From the NCBI GenBank assembly GCA_947458455.1, contig CANGYJ010000012.1, positions 82,422 to 146,421 on the forward strand: a DNA stretch of 64,000 bases, written 5' to 3'. This DNA is from Verrucomicrobiaceae bacterium. Lineage in GTDB: Bacteria > Verrucomicrobiota > Verrucomicrobiia > Verrucomicrobiales > Verrucomicrobiaceae. A program made the translations under genes and the position numbers. Under the pieces are notes generated by a model that did not search any database, was not told the DNA's origin, and saw only the letters and a list, made by a program, of their open reading frames with translations. This document shows, in pieces, positions 28,883 to 38,936 of this stretch (position 1 is its first letter; each line of letters begins with the position of its first letter).

Positions 28883-30118
28883 ATGCCCACCATTCCCATC
28901 CTGATGCCCCAGCTAGGCGAATCCATCGCCGAGGCCACCATCGTCCGCATCTTGGTCGAGGCAGGACGCAGCGTGGAGGCCGCCAGTGATCTCTTTGATG
29001 TCGAGACCAACAAGGCCACGATGTCCGTCAGTGCGCCCTGCGCAGGCAAGATCACGCAAATCATCGCCGTCCCGCAGACCAGCTACGCCGTCGGCTCCAC
29101 CCTCGCCGCCTTTGAGATCAGTGAAGAGGACGCGCAGAACCTCGGCTTTGCCGATACCCCGCAGCCCAGCATCGCCCAGCAGCACAACACCAGCATGGCC
29201 GATGTCGTCGAGAATCTGCACTTCCAGATCAGCGATGACGACGTCATCTCCTCGCCGCAGCCGAAGGTCGAGCCCGTCGTCGGTGGCCTGCCCGTACCTG
29301 CTGGAGCCACCGGGGCCAGTTACATCTCACCGCGCATGCGTGCCCGCATGCTCGAGCTCGGCCTGAACGCCTCCGATCTCGCGGGCGTGCCCGGCACTGG
29401 CGCAGGCGGCCGCGTCACCGTCGAAGACTTCGAGGCCTTCCTCCGCGGCCTGGAGCAGCACCGCATGACCAAAGCCTCGCCGATGCGCATCGCCGTCGCC
29501 GATAGCATGCGCCGCGCCTGGTCACGACCGCTCGCCACCGTCGGCAGCCCCATCATGCTCGATGCCATGCTCGCGCATCGCAAAAAGGCCAATCCCAAGC
29601 CCGGGCCTGCCCTCTACGCCATCCGCGCCCTCGCCATCGCCCTCGCGGAAAACACCGCCGTCGCCGGCCGCCTCATCGGCAATCGCATCGTGCATCCCCG
29701 CGCCATTGACATCGGCTTCGCTGTCGAAGTCGAAGACGGCGTCTTCGTCCCCGTCATCCGCGAGGTCGATAAAATCCCGCTCGTCAAACTGGTGCCCACC
29801 TACAACAACCTCGTCGAACAGGCCCGCGCCCGCCGCCTGCCGCACGACATGAACCGCCCGGGCATCGCCACCGTCACGAATTTCGGCACCTTCGGCATCG
29901 TCTGGGCCACGCCCATTCCCCTGCCCGAGCAGAACCTCATCCTCGGCCTCGGCGCTGGCAGCAAGGTTCCTCATTGGAGCGATGAAGTGAACCAATTCAT
30001 CCCCGTCACCAAAGCCGAGATCACCCTCAGCTTCGATCACCGCGTCTGCGATGGCGGTGCCGCTGGGCGATTGCTCAAGCGTGTCGCCGAGTTGCTGCAG
30101 AGGCCCGAGGATCTGTAA
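28883..30118 (+). CDS. pdhC: Dihydrolipoamide acyltransferase (E2) of 2-oxoacid dehydrogenase complex
   Basis: Lipoyl domain PQLGESIAEATIVRILVEAG...DVETNKATMSVSAPCAGKI; E3-binding domain ISPRMRARMLELGLNASDLAGVPGTGAGGRVTVEDFEAF; SFDHRVCDGGAAGRLL. Confidence 0.93.
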   Translation: MPTIPILMPQLGESIAEATIVRILVEAGRSVEAASDLFDVETNKATMSVSAPCAGKITQIIAVPQTSYAVGSTLAAFEISEEDAQNLGFADTPQPSIAQQHNTSMADVVENLHFQISDDDVISSPQPKVEPVVGGLPVPAGATGASYISPRMRARMLELGLNASDLAGVPGTGAGGRVTVEDFEAFLRGLEQHRMTKASPMRIAVADSMRRAWSRPLATVGSPIMLDAMLAHRKKANPKPGPALYAIRALAIALAENTAVAGRLIGNRIVHPRAIDIGFAVEVEDGVFVPVIREVDKIPLVKLVPTYNNLVEQARARRLPHDMNRPGIATVTNFGTFGIVWATPIPLPEQNLILGLGAGSKVPHWSDEVNQFIPVTKAEITLSFDHRVCDGGAAGRLLKRVAELLQRPEDL

Positions 30119-30137
30119 ATTCGGGCCTATCTTCATC

Positions 30138-30677
30138 ATGGAAGACAAGCCCGCCATCCGCCAGCGCATGCGCCAGCTTCTCCGTGAAGTCACCGCAGAA
30201 GCCAACGACGCGCTCATCGCCGCTATAAAACAGCACACCACCGCCTGGCCCTCGCATCAAACCGTCGCCATCTACGGCGGCCTTCGCGGGGAGCCGGATC
30301 TCATCGGCGGCTTTCTTTCGTGGCTCCGCGAGCATGGTCACCAAGCCGCCCTCTTCGCCATTGAGGGTGAAAACCTCGTCCCGCGCCTCATTCAATCCGA
30401 AGCCGATCTCATCCGTAGCAGTCTCGGAGCCTGGGAACCCCGCGAAACCTGCCCGCCGCTCGACATCGCTGATCTCGACCTCATCCTCGTGCCCGGTCTC
30501 GCCTTCTCCGCAGAGCACCGCACCCGTCTCGGGCGCGGCGGAGGCTACTACGATCGGCTTTTGGCCCAGCCGCAGTGCAAAGCCCGCCGCATCGCTTTAG
30601 CCCACCGCTTTCAACTCCTCGATGCTTTGCCAGTCGAGGCGCATGATCAGCGGGTGCATGAGATCATTGCGGTCTAA
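30138..30677 (+). CDS. 5-formyltetrahydrofolate cyclo-ligase
   Basis: DLDLILVPGLAFSAEHRTRLGRGGGYYDRLLA. Confidence 0.92.
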   Translation: MEDKPAIRQRMRQLLREVTAEANDALIAAIKQHTTAWPSHQTVAIYGGLRGEPDLIGGFLSWLREHGHQAALFAIEGENLVPRLIQSEADLIRSSLGAWEPRETCPPLDIADLDLILVPGLAFSAEHRTRLGRGGGYYDRLLAQPQCKARRIALAHRFQLLDALPVEAHDQRVHEIIAV

Positions 30678-32065
30678 GCCGCATCAAACACCTTCCCCGG
30701 ATTCAGCAGGCCCTGCGGATCGAGTGCCTTCTTCACGGTGCGCATGAGTTCAAAGCTGCCTTCACCGAGCTGACGCCTCAAAAAGCCCTTCTTCGCCAAA
30801 CCCACGCCGTGCTCGCCGGTGACAGTGCCGCCGAGTTTCAGCGTCTCATCGACGATTTCCTCCAGCGCCGCTTCCACACGGTGCATTTCCTCGTGATCGC
30901 GTTCATTCGTCAAAAACGTCGGGTGTAGATTGCCATCGCCGAGATGGCCGAAAGTGCCGATGAGCAGGTTATGACGCTGGGCGACCTCGTTAATGAAACT
31001 CACCATGCGAGCCAGCTCGCTGCGTGGCACGGTCACATCTTCGAGGATCGTCGTCGGCCGCACGCGAGCGAGAGCGGAGAAGGCATTGCGGCGTGCAGCG
31101 GCCAGTTTCGCGCCTTCCTGCTCGTTTTCGGCGGCTCGCACCTCACTGGCACCATTCGCACGTGCCAGCGCCATCATCTGAGCGGCTTCTTCTTCGACGA
31201 CGACGGGATGCCCGTCCGTCTCCATCAGCACCACGGCCTCCACATCCGTCGGCAGGCCAATTTTGGAGTAATCTTCCACGCAGCGCACCGTCATTTTATC
31301 GAGGAACTCCAGCGTGCAGGGAATAATCTTCGCCGCGATGATGGCCGAGATCGTTTCGGCGGCCTTCTCCATCGAATCGTAGAGCGCCAGCATCGTTTTG
31401 CGGGCTTTCGGACGCGGCAAAACCTTCAAAAGCACCTCGGTGATGATGCCCAGCGTGCCCTCACTGCCGACGAAGAGGTCCTTCATCGAGTAACCAGCCA
31501 CGTCCTTCACGCATTTATTGCCGAGGAAGGTCACCGTGCCATCCGGCAGCACCACTTCGATGCCCATCACATAGTCACGCGTCACGCCGTATTTCAGGCC
31601 GCGAAGTCCGCCGGAGTTCTCCGCCACATTGCCGCCGATGGTGGAGATCTTCATCGAGCCGGGATCAGGCGGATAAAACAGGCCCACCTTCGCGCAGGCA
31701 TCGTCGATTTCCTTCGTGATCACGCCGCTTTGCGCACGCAGCGTGAGGTTTTTCTCATCCAGCTCGATCAGCTTGCCCATCCGCACAAGGCAAAGCACCA
31801 GGCAGCCTGCCAGCGGGACGCTGCCGCCACTCAGCCCCGTGCCGCTGCCGCGGGTGACCACCGGCACACTCTTGTCACGCGCCAGTTTCACGCACGCCGC
31901 CACCTCCGCCGTCGTCAGCGGGAAAACGACCGCGCCCGGCCGCTGCTTCAGCGCTGCCGTGCCATCAAACGAATACGGCACGAGATCCTCGTCCCGCGTG
32001 AGCACACGCTCCGCGCTGACGATCTGCTTCAACGACTCCACAAAGGCTGCATCGACCTGGTTCAT
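30674..32065 (-). CDS. glcD: FAD-linked oxidase, glycolate oxidase subunit GlcD-like
   Basis: VPVVTRGSGTGLSGGSVPLAGCLVLCL; NVAENSGGLRGLKYGVTRDYVMGIEVVLPDG; GEHGVGLAKKGFL. Confidence 0.92.
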   Translation of the reverse strand: MNQVDAAFVESLKQIVSAERVLTRDEDLVPYSFDGTAALKQRPGAVVFPLTTAEVAACVKLARDKSVPVVTRGSGTGLSGGSVPLAGCLVLCLVRMGKLIELDEKNLTLRAQSGVITKEIDDACAKVGLFYPPDPGSMKISTIGGNVAENSGGLRGLKYGVTRDYVMGIEVVLPDGTVTFLGNKCVKDVAGYSMKDLFVGSEGTLGIITEVLLKVLPRPKARKTMLALYDSMEKAAETISAIIAAKIIPCTLEFLDKMTVRCVEDYSKIGLPTDVEAVVLMETDGHPVVVEEEAAQMMALARANGASEVRAAENEQEGAKLAAARRNAFSALARVRPTTILEDVTVPRSELARMVSFINEVAQRHNLLIGTFGHLGDGNLHPTFLTNERDHEEMHRVEAALEEIVDETLKLGGTVTGEHGVGLAKKGFLRRQLGEGSFELMRTVKKALDPQGLLNPGKVFDAA

Positions 32066-32124
32066 GCCGTCATCATGGCAAGTCCCCCTTGCACCGTCAA
32101 CGCAGCCCGTGCTTTGGTGCACGG

Positions 32125-33060
32125 ATGAACTTTTCCCGCCCCATCCGCTTCTCGCCTTTTTACCAATCCCGCGTCTGGGGAGGTCGACGTTTGGAGTCCG
32201 TGCTTCATCGCACGCTTCCCGATGCCACCACACCTTTCGGCGAAGCTTGGGAAGTCAGCGACCGCCCCGAGGCGATGAGCACCACCGCCGATGGCGTGAC
32301 CTTGAATGACCTCTGGCAAAACCATCGCGCCGAGGTCTTCGGCCATTTGAAGAGCAGTTCGCCCTGGTTTCCGCTGCTGATGAAGATTCTCGATGCCTGC
32401 GATGATCTCTCCATCCAGGTGCATCCGCCCGCCCATCGTGCTGCCGAGCTCGGTGGCGACCCGAAGACCGAAATGTGGTTCATCGCCCATGCCGATCCGG
32501 GTGCCAAAATCTACGCCGGCCTCAAAACAGGCGTCACCCGCGCTCAATTCGATGCCGCGCTGCAAAACGGCACGCTCGCCGAGGTCGTCCACGTCATCCA
32601 TCCTCGCACTGGCGACTGCCTTTTCATCCCCAGCGGCCGCATCCACGCTATCGGCGCCGGTCTGCTGATCTATGAGATCCAGCAAAACAGCGACACCACC
32701 TACCGCGTCTTCGATTGGAACCGCGTCGGACTCGATGGAAAGCCCCGTCAGCTCCACATCGCCGAGTCCCTGGCATCCATCGACTTTACCGATTTCGAAC
32801 CCGCCATGCAGCCCGCCGTCACCAACGGCCCGCTCGTGACCTGCGAGTTCTTCGACGTGCGTCTCTGCTCCACCACCGAGCAACTCGGCCACGAAGGCGA
32901 AAACCTCACCCTCGCCGTCACCCAAGGTCAGCTCGATCTCGCAGGCGAAACCTTCCGCGCCGGTGATTTTGCCATCATCCCTTCTTCGATGCCTAAAAGC
33001 GGCCGACTCATCACTTCGCGCAGCAGTGATGCTCAGTGGCTGGAGATTCGCATTCCATGA
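32125..33060 (+). CDS. manA: Class I mannose-6-phosphate isomerase
   Basis: SRVWGGRRLESVL; LDACDDLSIQVHPP; IHPRTGDCLFIPSGRIHAIGAGLLIYEIQQNSDTTYRVFDW. Confidence 0.93.
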   Translation: MNFSRPIRFSPFYQSRVWGGRRLESVLHRTLPDATTPFGEAWEVSDRPEAMSTTADGVTLNDLWQNHRAEVFGHLKSSSPWFPLLMKILDACDDLSIQVHPPAHRAAELGGDPKTEMWFIAHADPGAKIYAGLKTGVTRAQFDAALQNGTLAEVVHVIHPRTGDCLFIPSGRIHAIGAGLLIYEIQQNSDTTYRVFDWNRVGLDGKPRQLHIAESLASIDFTDFEPAMQPAVTNGPLVTCEFFDVRLCSTTEQLGHEGENLTLAVTQGQLDLAGETFRAGDFAIIPSSMPKSGRLITSRSSDAQWLEIRIP

Positions 33061-33770
33061 GCACACTGGATGTCCGCCAACAGCCGCAGCGTTCTCCTGT
33101 GATGTATCAGCGCTGGGAGAAGCTGGCCTTCCTGCACTGGCGCTGGGCCCCGGAGATCATCCAGCGCACGCTGCCTGCCGGTTTGACCGTCGATACCTTC
33201 CAAGGAGATGCCTGGCTGGCCATCGTGCCCTTTTTCATGCGCGGCATCCGCCCGCGTTTTTGCCCACCGGTGCCGGGAATCAGTGATTTTCTTGAACTCA
33301 ACGTGCGCACCTACGTCCGCGATGCGCAGGGCCGTCACGGCGTGTGGTTTTACTCACTCGATTGCGATCAACCGCTCGCTGTTTGTACCGCGAGGACCTT
33401 CTTTCATCTGCCCTACCAGCACGCCCGCATGTCTGCGCCACAGTCGGAAGGCTGGATCGACTACCATTGCCAGCGCCGAGGCGAATCCCCTTCTCGTTTT
33501 CGCTACCGGCTGAATGCGCAGACACGCCTCGCTGAACCCGGCACCCTCGAATTCTTCCTCGCCGAACGCTACCTACTGCTCTCCCAAACGCCACGCGGCC
33601 TTCGCTGCGGTCAGGTGCATCACACGCCGTATCCTTTGGCGGATGTGGAACTCGACACCTGGGACGTCAATCCCCTCCTCCAAGCCGGTTTTGATAACCC
33701 CAACCGCCCGCCGGACCACCTCATCGGCTCCCCCGGCGTGGATGTGAAGGTGTATGCGCTGACGAGATAG
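33057..33770 (+). CDS. DUF2071 (YqjF-like) protein
   Basis: AFLHWRWAPEIIQRTLPAGLTVDTFQGDAWLAIVPFFMRGIRPR; start overlaps manA stop. Confidence 0.85.
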   Translation: MSTLDVRQQPQRSPVMYQRWEKLAFLHWRWAPEIIQRTLPAGLTVDTFQGDAWLAIVPFFMRGIRPRFCPPVPGISDFLELNVRTYVRDAQGRHGVWFYSLDCDQPLAVCTARTFFHLPYQHARMSAPQSEGWIDYHCQRRGESPSRFRYRLNAQTRLAEPGTLEFFLAERYLLLSQTPRGLRCGQVHHTPYPLADVELDTWDVNPLLQAGFDNPNRPPDHLIGSPGVDVKVYALTR

Positions 33771-33834
33771 CGAGGAGACATGCCTGGGTTTGTGGTGCTT
33801 GACTCTCCGAGTCTGGGAGGCAGCTTTGGACATC

Positions 33835-34107
33835 ATGAATTCTGTTTCCTTTCCTCTGCCTGAACTTGGCTCCGACTGGGCCAAGGTGATCGAAGCCGTG
33901 CAACGCTTCGGCAGCGCGGAATTACGGACGCAAGCAGGCGAGACCTTTGAGTTCAAAAAGAAGGCTGCGGACAAGCCGACGCTCGCGGAACTCCGCGCAC
34001 GACATGAGGCCCATTGCCAGAAACTCCGCGAACTGGGCAACCGTCCCGCGCCGATGACGGAACAGGAGGAAGAGAGGTTCAACAAAATCATCGCCGGCGA
34101 GCTATGA
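33835..34107 (+). CDS. Candidate antitoxin of a PIN-domain toxin-antitoxin pair
   Basis: Small ORF whose stop overlaps the start of the PIN gene (34104-34107); N-terminal Phd-like region SDWAKVIEAVQRFGSAELRTQAGETFEFK. Confidence 0.7.
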   Translation: MNSVSFPLPELGSDWAKVIEAVQRFGSAELRTQAGETFEFKKKAADKPTLAELRARHEAHCQKLRELGNRPAPMTEQEEERFNKIIAGEL

Positions 34108-34577
34108 CCACTTACCTCGACACCAATCTACTGGTGAGGCACTACTTGGATGTTGACGACGGCGTGGCGTCGAACCTCATCTTCATGGAACAAGACGAGG
34201 TTCCATTTCCGATTACCGACCTGTTATGCCTGGAAGTTCGAAACGCCATCCAACGCATGGTTTATGAGTCCCGAACCGGCAGCGCACGGCGAACCACGCA
34301 AGAAGCCGCCTGGGCCGCCATCGCCCGCTTCGAGGAAGATTTGGAGGAGGGCGTGCTTCTACAAAGAGCAGCGATCCCGTTTCCCATGCTTCAGCAGACC
34401 TTCAACACGCTTTCTGACCGCCACACATCCAGACACGGCTTTCGCACCTACGACATCATGCATGTGGCCTCGGCGCTGCATCTGGGCTGCACCCGGTTTC
34501 TGAGCTTTGACAAGAACGCGGTGTTGCTCGCCAAGTTGGAGAGTTTACTCACAAACTCACCGGCACCCCAGCTATGA
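34104..34577 (+). CDS. PIN-domain protein (VapC-like toxin)
   Basis: TYLDTNLLVRHYL, CLEVRNAIQR, YDIMHVASALHLGCTRFLSFDKN acidic PIN residues. Confidence 0.85.
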   Translation: MTTYLDTNLLVRHYLDVDDGVASNLIFMEQDEVPFPITDLLCLEVRNAIQRMVYESRTGSARRTTQEAAWAAIARFEEDLEEGVLLQRAAIPFPMLQQTFNTLSDRHTSRHGFRTYDIMHVASALHLGCTRFLSFDKNAVLLAKLESLLTNSPAPQL

Positions 34578-34591
34578 GCTAAGCCGATCTC

Positions 34592-34801
34592 ATGAGAGAA
34601 ACGGTTCTAATCTGGCTGATGCAGGTACCCTCGCTGTGTCTCGCTGATCTGCAAAAGGCTGGCGCTCCACCACCTCCAGCCACACCTCTGGATGGCCGTA
34701 ACGCCATCGTGAGCCTGACCATTCAGTGGGCCTGGATTGTGATATCGCTGGCCGCGCTTGCCTGGATCATCTGGTGGGGAGTTCGAACGCGCCGGAGATG
34801 A
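34592..34801 (+). CDS. Small membrane protein, hypothetical
   Basis: Hydrophobic C-terminal helix IQWAWIVISLAALAWIIWWGV; weak. Confidence 0.3.
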   Translation: MRETVLIWLMQVPSLCLADLQKAGAPPPPATPLDGRNAIVSLTIQWAWIVISLAALAWIIWWGVRTRRR

Positions 34802-34813
34802 CCAACAAGCCCA

Positions 34814-36049
34814 TCAAGCCTGCTCCTTCGGCTTGATCATCAGCACGAGGAAGACCGAGACGATGCAGAGGCTAGCGAAGACGCCAAAGCTCACATTGAG
34901 CGGCACTTTGAGGTCATTCATCTTGCCAAAGCCCCAATCGGCTAAGCCACCGCTGAACATGCTGACGAAGTTCATGATGCCGTAGCCGGTGGCGCGGAGG
35001 TGCGGGCGGGCGATCTGCGAGAGGATGGGCATGTTGTTGATGTCAAATAGGCCCCAGCCGATGCCAAAAAGGATGAGCGAGGCAATCGCCAGACCGAAGG
35101 AGTGCATCGCAGGCGCATTGCCCACACCGAAGAGCGCCGGGATGATGAGGATCATGCCGAGGGCGCTCACCTGGATGCGACCGCGTTGAGTCGATTTCAT
35201 ACGACGATCCGCCAGCCAGCCACCGAGCATCGCCGAACCAATGGCGGCGGCTTGCCAGTAAATCGACGCAGACATGCCTGCGATGCCCTGACTGATGTTG
35301 AACTCCTTTTGCAGAATCGCCGGCATCCAGTCCCGCACCACCCACGCGGCCACAGCGGGCAGCGTGAAATAGAGCACCAGCAGGATGAAGGACGCATTGG
35401 TGAGCAACTCACGCCCAGCGGTGAGCACCGAAGGCCTCGTATCAGCAGTGCTCGCCACACGCGGGGCATCCTTCAACAGGAACAACAACGGCACGGCATA
35501 CAGAATACCGGCGAGACCGGTATAATCAAAAGCCCCGCGCCAGCCAAAGTCCGGCCACTCGTTCACAAAGCCCGCAAAGCCGCCGATCATCACGCCGCAG
35601 TAGATGCCCGTCTGATGCACACCCACCGCCCGCGAGCGAGTGCCGCCGGTGTGATAATCCGCGATTATCGCCAGCGCCGCCGGGATGTAGAAAGCCTCGC
35701 TCACGCCCATCGCCGTGCGTGTCCAGAGCAGCTCATTATAGCTGCCCACCTGCCCGGTGTACCAGGTGATGGCCGACCACACCACGAGGCTGCCGGTGAT
35801 GGTGTATTTGCGACTGAAACGATCCGCAATGTAGCCGCCGATGGGACTGAAGAAGGCGTACACCCATTTGAACTGTCCGAGCATGTAACCCCAATTCGTT
35901 TCGCTGCCGATGCTGGTGATGTCCTGCATCACGCTGACCTTCATCGACGCGATCATCTGCCGGTCGAGGTAGTTCAGCAGCGCCACGGGAAAGAGCAGCG
36001 CGACGACGGTCCACGCGTAGCGGCCGGGGGAGGTTGGATTTTCAGTCAT
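34814..36049 (-). CDS. MFS transporter
   Basis: LLNYLDRQMIASMKVSVMQDI; GGYIADRFSRKYTITGSLVVWS; multiple hydrophobic segments. Confidence 0.9.
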   Translation of the reverse strand: MTENPTSPGRYAWTVVALLFPVALLNYLDRQMIASMKVSVMQDITSIGSETNWGYMLGQFKWVYAFFSPIGGYIADRFSRKYTITGSLVVWSAITWYTGQVGSYNELLWTRTAMGVSEAFYIPAALAIIADYHTGGTRSRAVGVHQTGIYCGVMIGGFAGFVNEWPDFGWRGAFDYTGLAGILYAVPLLFLLKDAPRVASTADTRPSVLTAGRELLTNASFILLVLYFTLPAVAAWVVRDWMPAILQKEFNISQGIAGMSASIYWQAAAIGSAMLGGWLADRRMKSTQRGRIQVSALGMILIIPALFGVGNAPAMHSFGLAIASLILFGIGWGLFDINNMPILSQIARPHLRATGYGIMNFVSMFSGGLADWGFGKMNDLKVPLNVSFGVFASLCIVSVFLVLMIKPKEQA

Positions 36050-36147
36050 GAAGCAGCCATCGAAGCGTAATGCGCCGTTTTGGGCAAGATCGAAGCGTGA
36101 TGAAGCCTTGTCGGCGCGATGACGATGCTTGATGCTCGAAGCGCAGA

Positions 36148-38457
36148 TCAAAGCGCCAGCGGCTGGTCTTCGCCGATGACTTTCACTTCGAGTTCGAGCT
36201 GCACGCCACGTTGTTCCTGGGCCTTTTCTTTGATCTTGGCGACGAGGTCGAGCACTTCGCGGGCAGTGGCTTTACCTTCGTTGACGATGAAATTACCATG
36301 CACGGGCGAAACGACGGCTGCTCCGACGCGGGTGCCTTTGAGGCCGAGGTCATCGACGAGTTTGCCGGCTCCGCAGAGTTCGGGATTTTTGAATATGCAG
36401 CCGGCGCTGGCTCCGATGGGCTGGCTGGTGCGGCGTTTGATACGGCTGGCTTCCAAACCGGCGTCGATTTGTTCCTTCGGCGCGGGTTTGCCCTCCAAAA
36501 CGGCTCCGACAATGTAGCGATCCTCAAACTCAGGCACGCTGCGGTAGTGATGCTGGATCTCGGCGAGCGGTTTTTCCTGAATGCTGCCATCGGCAGCGAT
36601 GAAGCGCACGCTGACGACATGGTCGAACATCTCCGCGCCCATGGCACCGGCATTCATGCGCAACGCGCCGCCGAGATTACCGGGAACGCCTTCCATCCAT
36701 TCGAAGCCGCCAATGCCCGCATTGCGGGCGGAGCTGGCGATCTTCTTCAAGCGAGCACCGACGCCGACGATGAGGCGCATGCCTTCGGCCTTCACCTCTT
36801 CAAACTCACCTTTGCTCGGATGCATGACCGCGCCGCGAATGCCGCCGTCTTTGACGAGCAGATTCGAGCCGCGACCAATAACACGAATGGGCACCGAGGT
36901 GGCGCGGAGGTGCTTCACCACTTCGGCGAAGGCCGCGACGGTGTGCGGCTCAATCCAATACTGCGCGGGGCCGCCGATGAGAAAGGTGGTGTGGCGGTTC
37001 ATCGGCTCGTAGAGCCTTGCCGCGCCACCGCCGTTGGCTTCGAGGATGCCGCACAGCTTTTCGAGCACGGGCAGATCGCGGGCGATGCAGCGGCCGACTT
37101 CGTGGACGTTGCCCGCACCGAGCGTTATGAGCAGATCGCCGGGCCGAAGGGCATTGCCGACCTTGTCGCGGGCAATGGGCATCGTCGGCGTGCTGCCGGT
37201 CTTGGTGTGATCGTTTTGCAGCTTCACCTCTTCCAAAATGGTTTCACCACTCACACCGGGCAACGGCTTCTCGCTGGCGGGATACACGTCGGTGACGAAA
37301 AGCTCGTCCACATCGCCGAAACTGGCTCCAAACTCCTTTTTGAGCAATTGCGTACGGCTGAAGCGATGCGGCTGGAAGAGGCAGACGATGCGTTTCGCCT
37401 TCAAACCCTTCGCGGTGGCCAGTGTGGCGGCGATTTCACTCGGGTGATGGCCGTAGTCATCGACAACGGTGAAACGCTCGCCGCTGTGGCGGATCTCAAA
37501 ACGGCGTTTGGCACCGCGAAACGAGCGCAAAGCATGCTGGATGGCCTCAAACGTGACGCCGCATTTCGTAGCGAGAGCGATGGCCGCGAGCGCATTGCTG
37601 ACGTTGTGCTTGCCGGGAATGCCGAGTGTGGCGGTGCCGAGGAGTTGGCCTTTTTGATACACTTCGAACTCCGAGTGATCGGGCCGCATGGTGAGGATGT
37701 TCGCGGAGAAATCATGATCGCGGCTCCAGCCGTAACTGACGCCGTTGGAGCCGGCGCAGACCTCGCTGGCGACGGGGTCTTCGGCACAATAAACCCAATG
37801 ACCGGGCGTCTGACTGAGCACTTGGCGGAAGACAGTCTTAATGGCCTCGATGCCGTCATAGAAGTCGAGATGCTCGGGCTCGATGTTGAGCACGATGGCG
37901 TGCTGCGGGTGGAAATTCACCAGCGTGCCATCGCTCTCATCGCCCTCGGCGACGAAGAGTTCGCCTTCGGGGTCCCAGTGGGCGTTCGAGCCGAGGATCG
38001 GGATTTCCGCGCCGACGTAGTGGCTGGGCTTGAGGCCGCCTTGGCGCAACACATGCGCCGTGAGGGCGGAAGTGGTCGTTTTGCCATGCGTGCCGCAGAC
38101 GACGACGCCTTTTTTGTTCGCCATCACCGCGGCGAGAGCCTCGGCTCGACGCACCAGCGGGATGCCCTGCTTGAAGGCGGCTTCATACGCGATGTTGCCG
38201 GGCTTGATGGCGCTGGAGTAGATGACCATGTCGCACTCCTCGACTTCCTTCTCCGTGTGGCCGTGGAAGAATTGCAGGCCGAGCTTTTGCAGTCGCTCGG
38301 TTTCGAGCGTGGTGGCTTTGTCGGAACCACTGACCTTATGCCCCAGGCCAAGCAGCAGCAGCGCCAGCCCGCTCATGCCGCTACCTGCAACGCCAATGAG
38401 GTCGATGCGCATGGGGTAACGGCTTTCTTTGAGGAGGCTGAGGACGGCGTGAGTCAT
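36148..38457 (-). CDS. murC-murB: MurC-MurB fusion: UDP-N-acetylmuramate--L-alanine ligase / UDP-N-acetylenolpyruvoylglucosamine reductase (start 38457 or 38412)
   Basis: MurC: IDLIGVAGSGMSGLALLL, VVVCGTHGKTTTSALTAHVL, FVAEGDESDGTL. MurB: FLIGGPAQYWIEPHTV, VIGRGSNLLVKDGGIRGAVM, MEGVPGNLGGALRMNAGAMG, SQPIGASAGCIFKNPE, VHGNFIVNEGKAT. Confidence 0.95.
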   Translation of the reverse strand: MTHAVLSLLKESRYPMRIDLIGVAGSGMSGLALLLLGLGHKVSGSDKATTLETERLQKLGLQFFHGHTEKEVEECDMVIYSSAIKPGNIAYEAAFKQGIPLVRRAEALAAVMANKKGVVVCGTHGKTTTSALTAHVLRQGGLKPSHYVGAEIPILGSNAHWDPEGELFVAEGDESDGTLVNFHPQHAIVLNIEPEHLDFYDGIEAIKTVFRQVLSQTPGHWVYCAEDPVASEVCAGSNGVSYGWSRDHDFSANILTMRPDHSEFEVYQKGQLLGTATLGIPGKHNVSNALAAIALATKCGVTFEAIQHALRSFRGAKRRFEIRHSGERFTVVDDYGHHPSEIAATLATAKGLKAKRIVCLFQPHRFSRTQLLKKEFGASFGDVDELFVTDVYPASEKPLPGVSGETILEEVKLQNDHTKTGSTPTMPIARDKVGNALRPGDLLITLGAGNVHEVGRCIARDLPVLEKLCGILEANGGGAARLYEPMNRHTTFLIGGPAQYWIEPHTVAAFAEVVKHLRATSVPIRVIGRGSNLLVKDGGIRGAVMHPSKGEFEEVKAEGMRLIVGVGARLKKIASSARNAGIGGFEWMEGVPGNLGGALRMNAGAMGAEMFDHVVSVRFIAADGSIQEKPLAEIQHHYRSVPEFEDRYIVGAVLEGKPAPKEQIDAGLEASRIKRRTSQPIGASAGCIFKNPELCGAGKLVDDLGLKGTRVGAAVVSPVHGNFIVNEGKATAREVLDLVAKIKEKAQEQRGVQLELEVKVIGEDQPLAL

Positions 38458-38531
38458 GAACGGAGGGGAAAGGATGAAGATGGTAAAACAAACCGGCGCG
38501 AGGGCAAGGACGCGGAGCACATGAACTCTTC

Positions 38532-38936
38532 TCAATCCCAATCGCCCATTTCCATGATCTCCTGCCGGATTTGCAACTGCTCCTGGTGGTTCATGGCAAG
38601 CACCCAGACGGTTGTGCGTCCGATGGGCGACCGTCCGGCGAAACGTGTGCCCTTGAACTCAAAATGCTGAGTCCAATCGTCTTCGCGTGGATGGAAAAGG
38701 CGTGTGAGCTTGTTGGTATCCGGGTCGATGCCGCCCACGTTCGTACCTTTATGCAAGTTACAGCGAGGGCAGATGAGGGCGAGGTTGGTGAACTCGTCAC
38801 TACCACGATGCTGCCTAGCGATGATGTGGTCGATCTGAAATACGAGCCAGGGGGCGTGAGTGTGCGGCAAGCGGCAGTACTCGCAACGGTCACCCGCACG
38901 TTCACGGACAAGAGCGCGGATATATTCGTCGATCAT
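38532..38936 (-). CDS. HNH endonuclease
   Basis: CEYCRLPHTHAPWLVFQIDHIIARQHRGSDEFTNLALICPRCNLHKGTNVGGIDP. Confidence 0.92.
   Translation of the reverse strand: MIDEYIRALVRERAGDRCEYCRLPHTHAPWLVFQIDHIIARQHRGSDEFTNLALICPRCNLHKGTNVGGIDPDTNKLTRLFHPREDDWTQHFEFKGTRFAGRSPIGRTTVWVLAMNHQEQLQIRQEIMEMGDWD

Noticed and set aside
30944-32128. 394-aa + strand ORF antisense to glcD
   Set aside because: Shadow ORF with His/Arg-rich composition
36211-38670. 819-aa ORF on + strand antisense to murC-murB
   Set aside because: Shadow ORF from GC-rich codon usage; the opposite strand has complete MurC and MurB motifs
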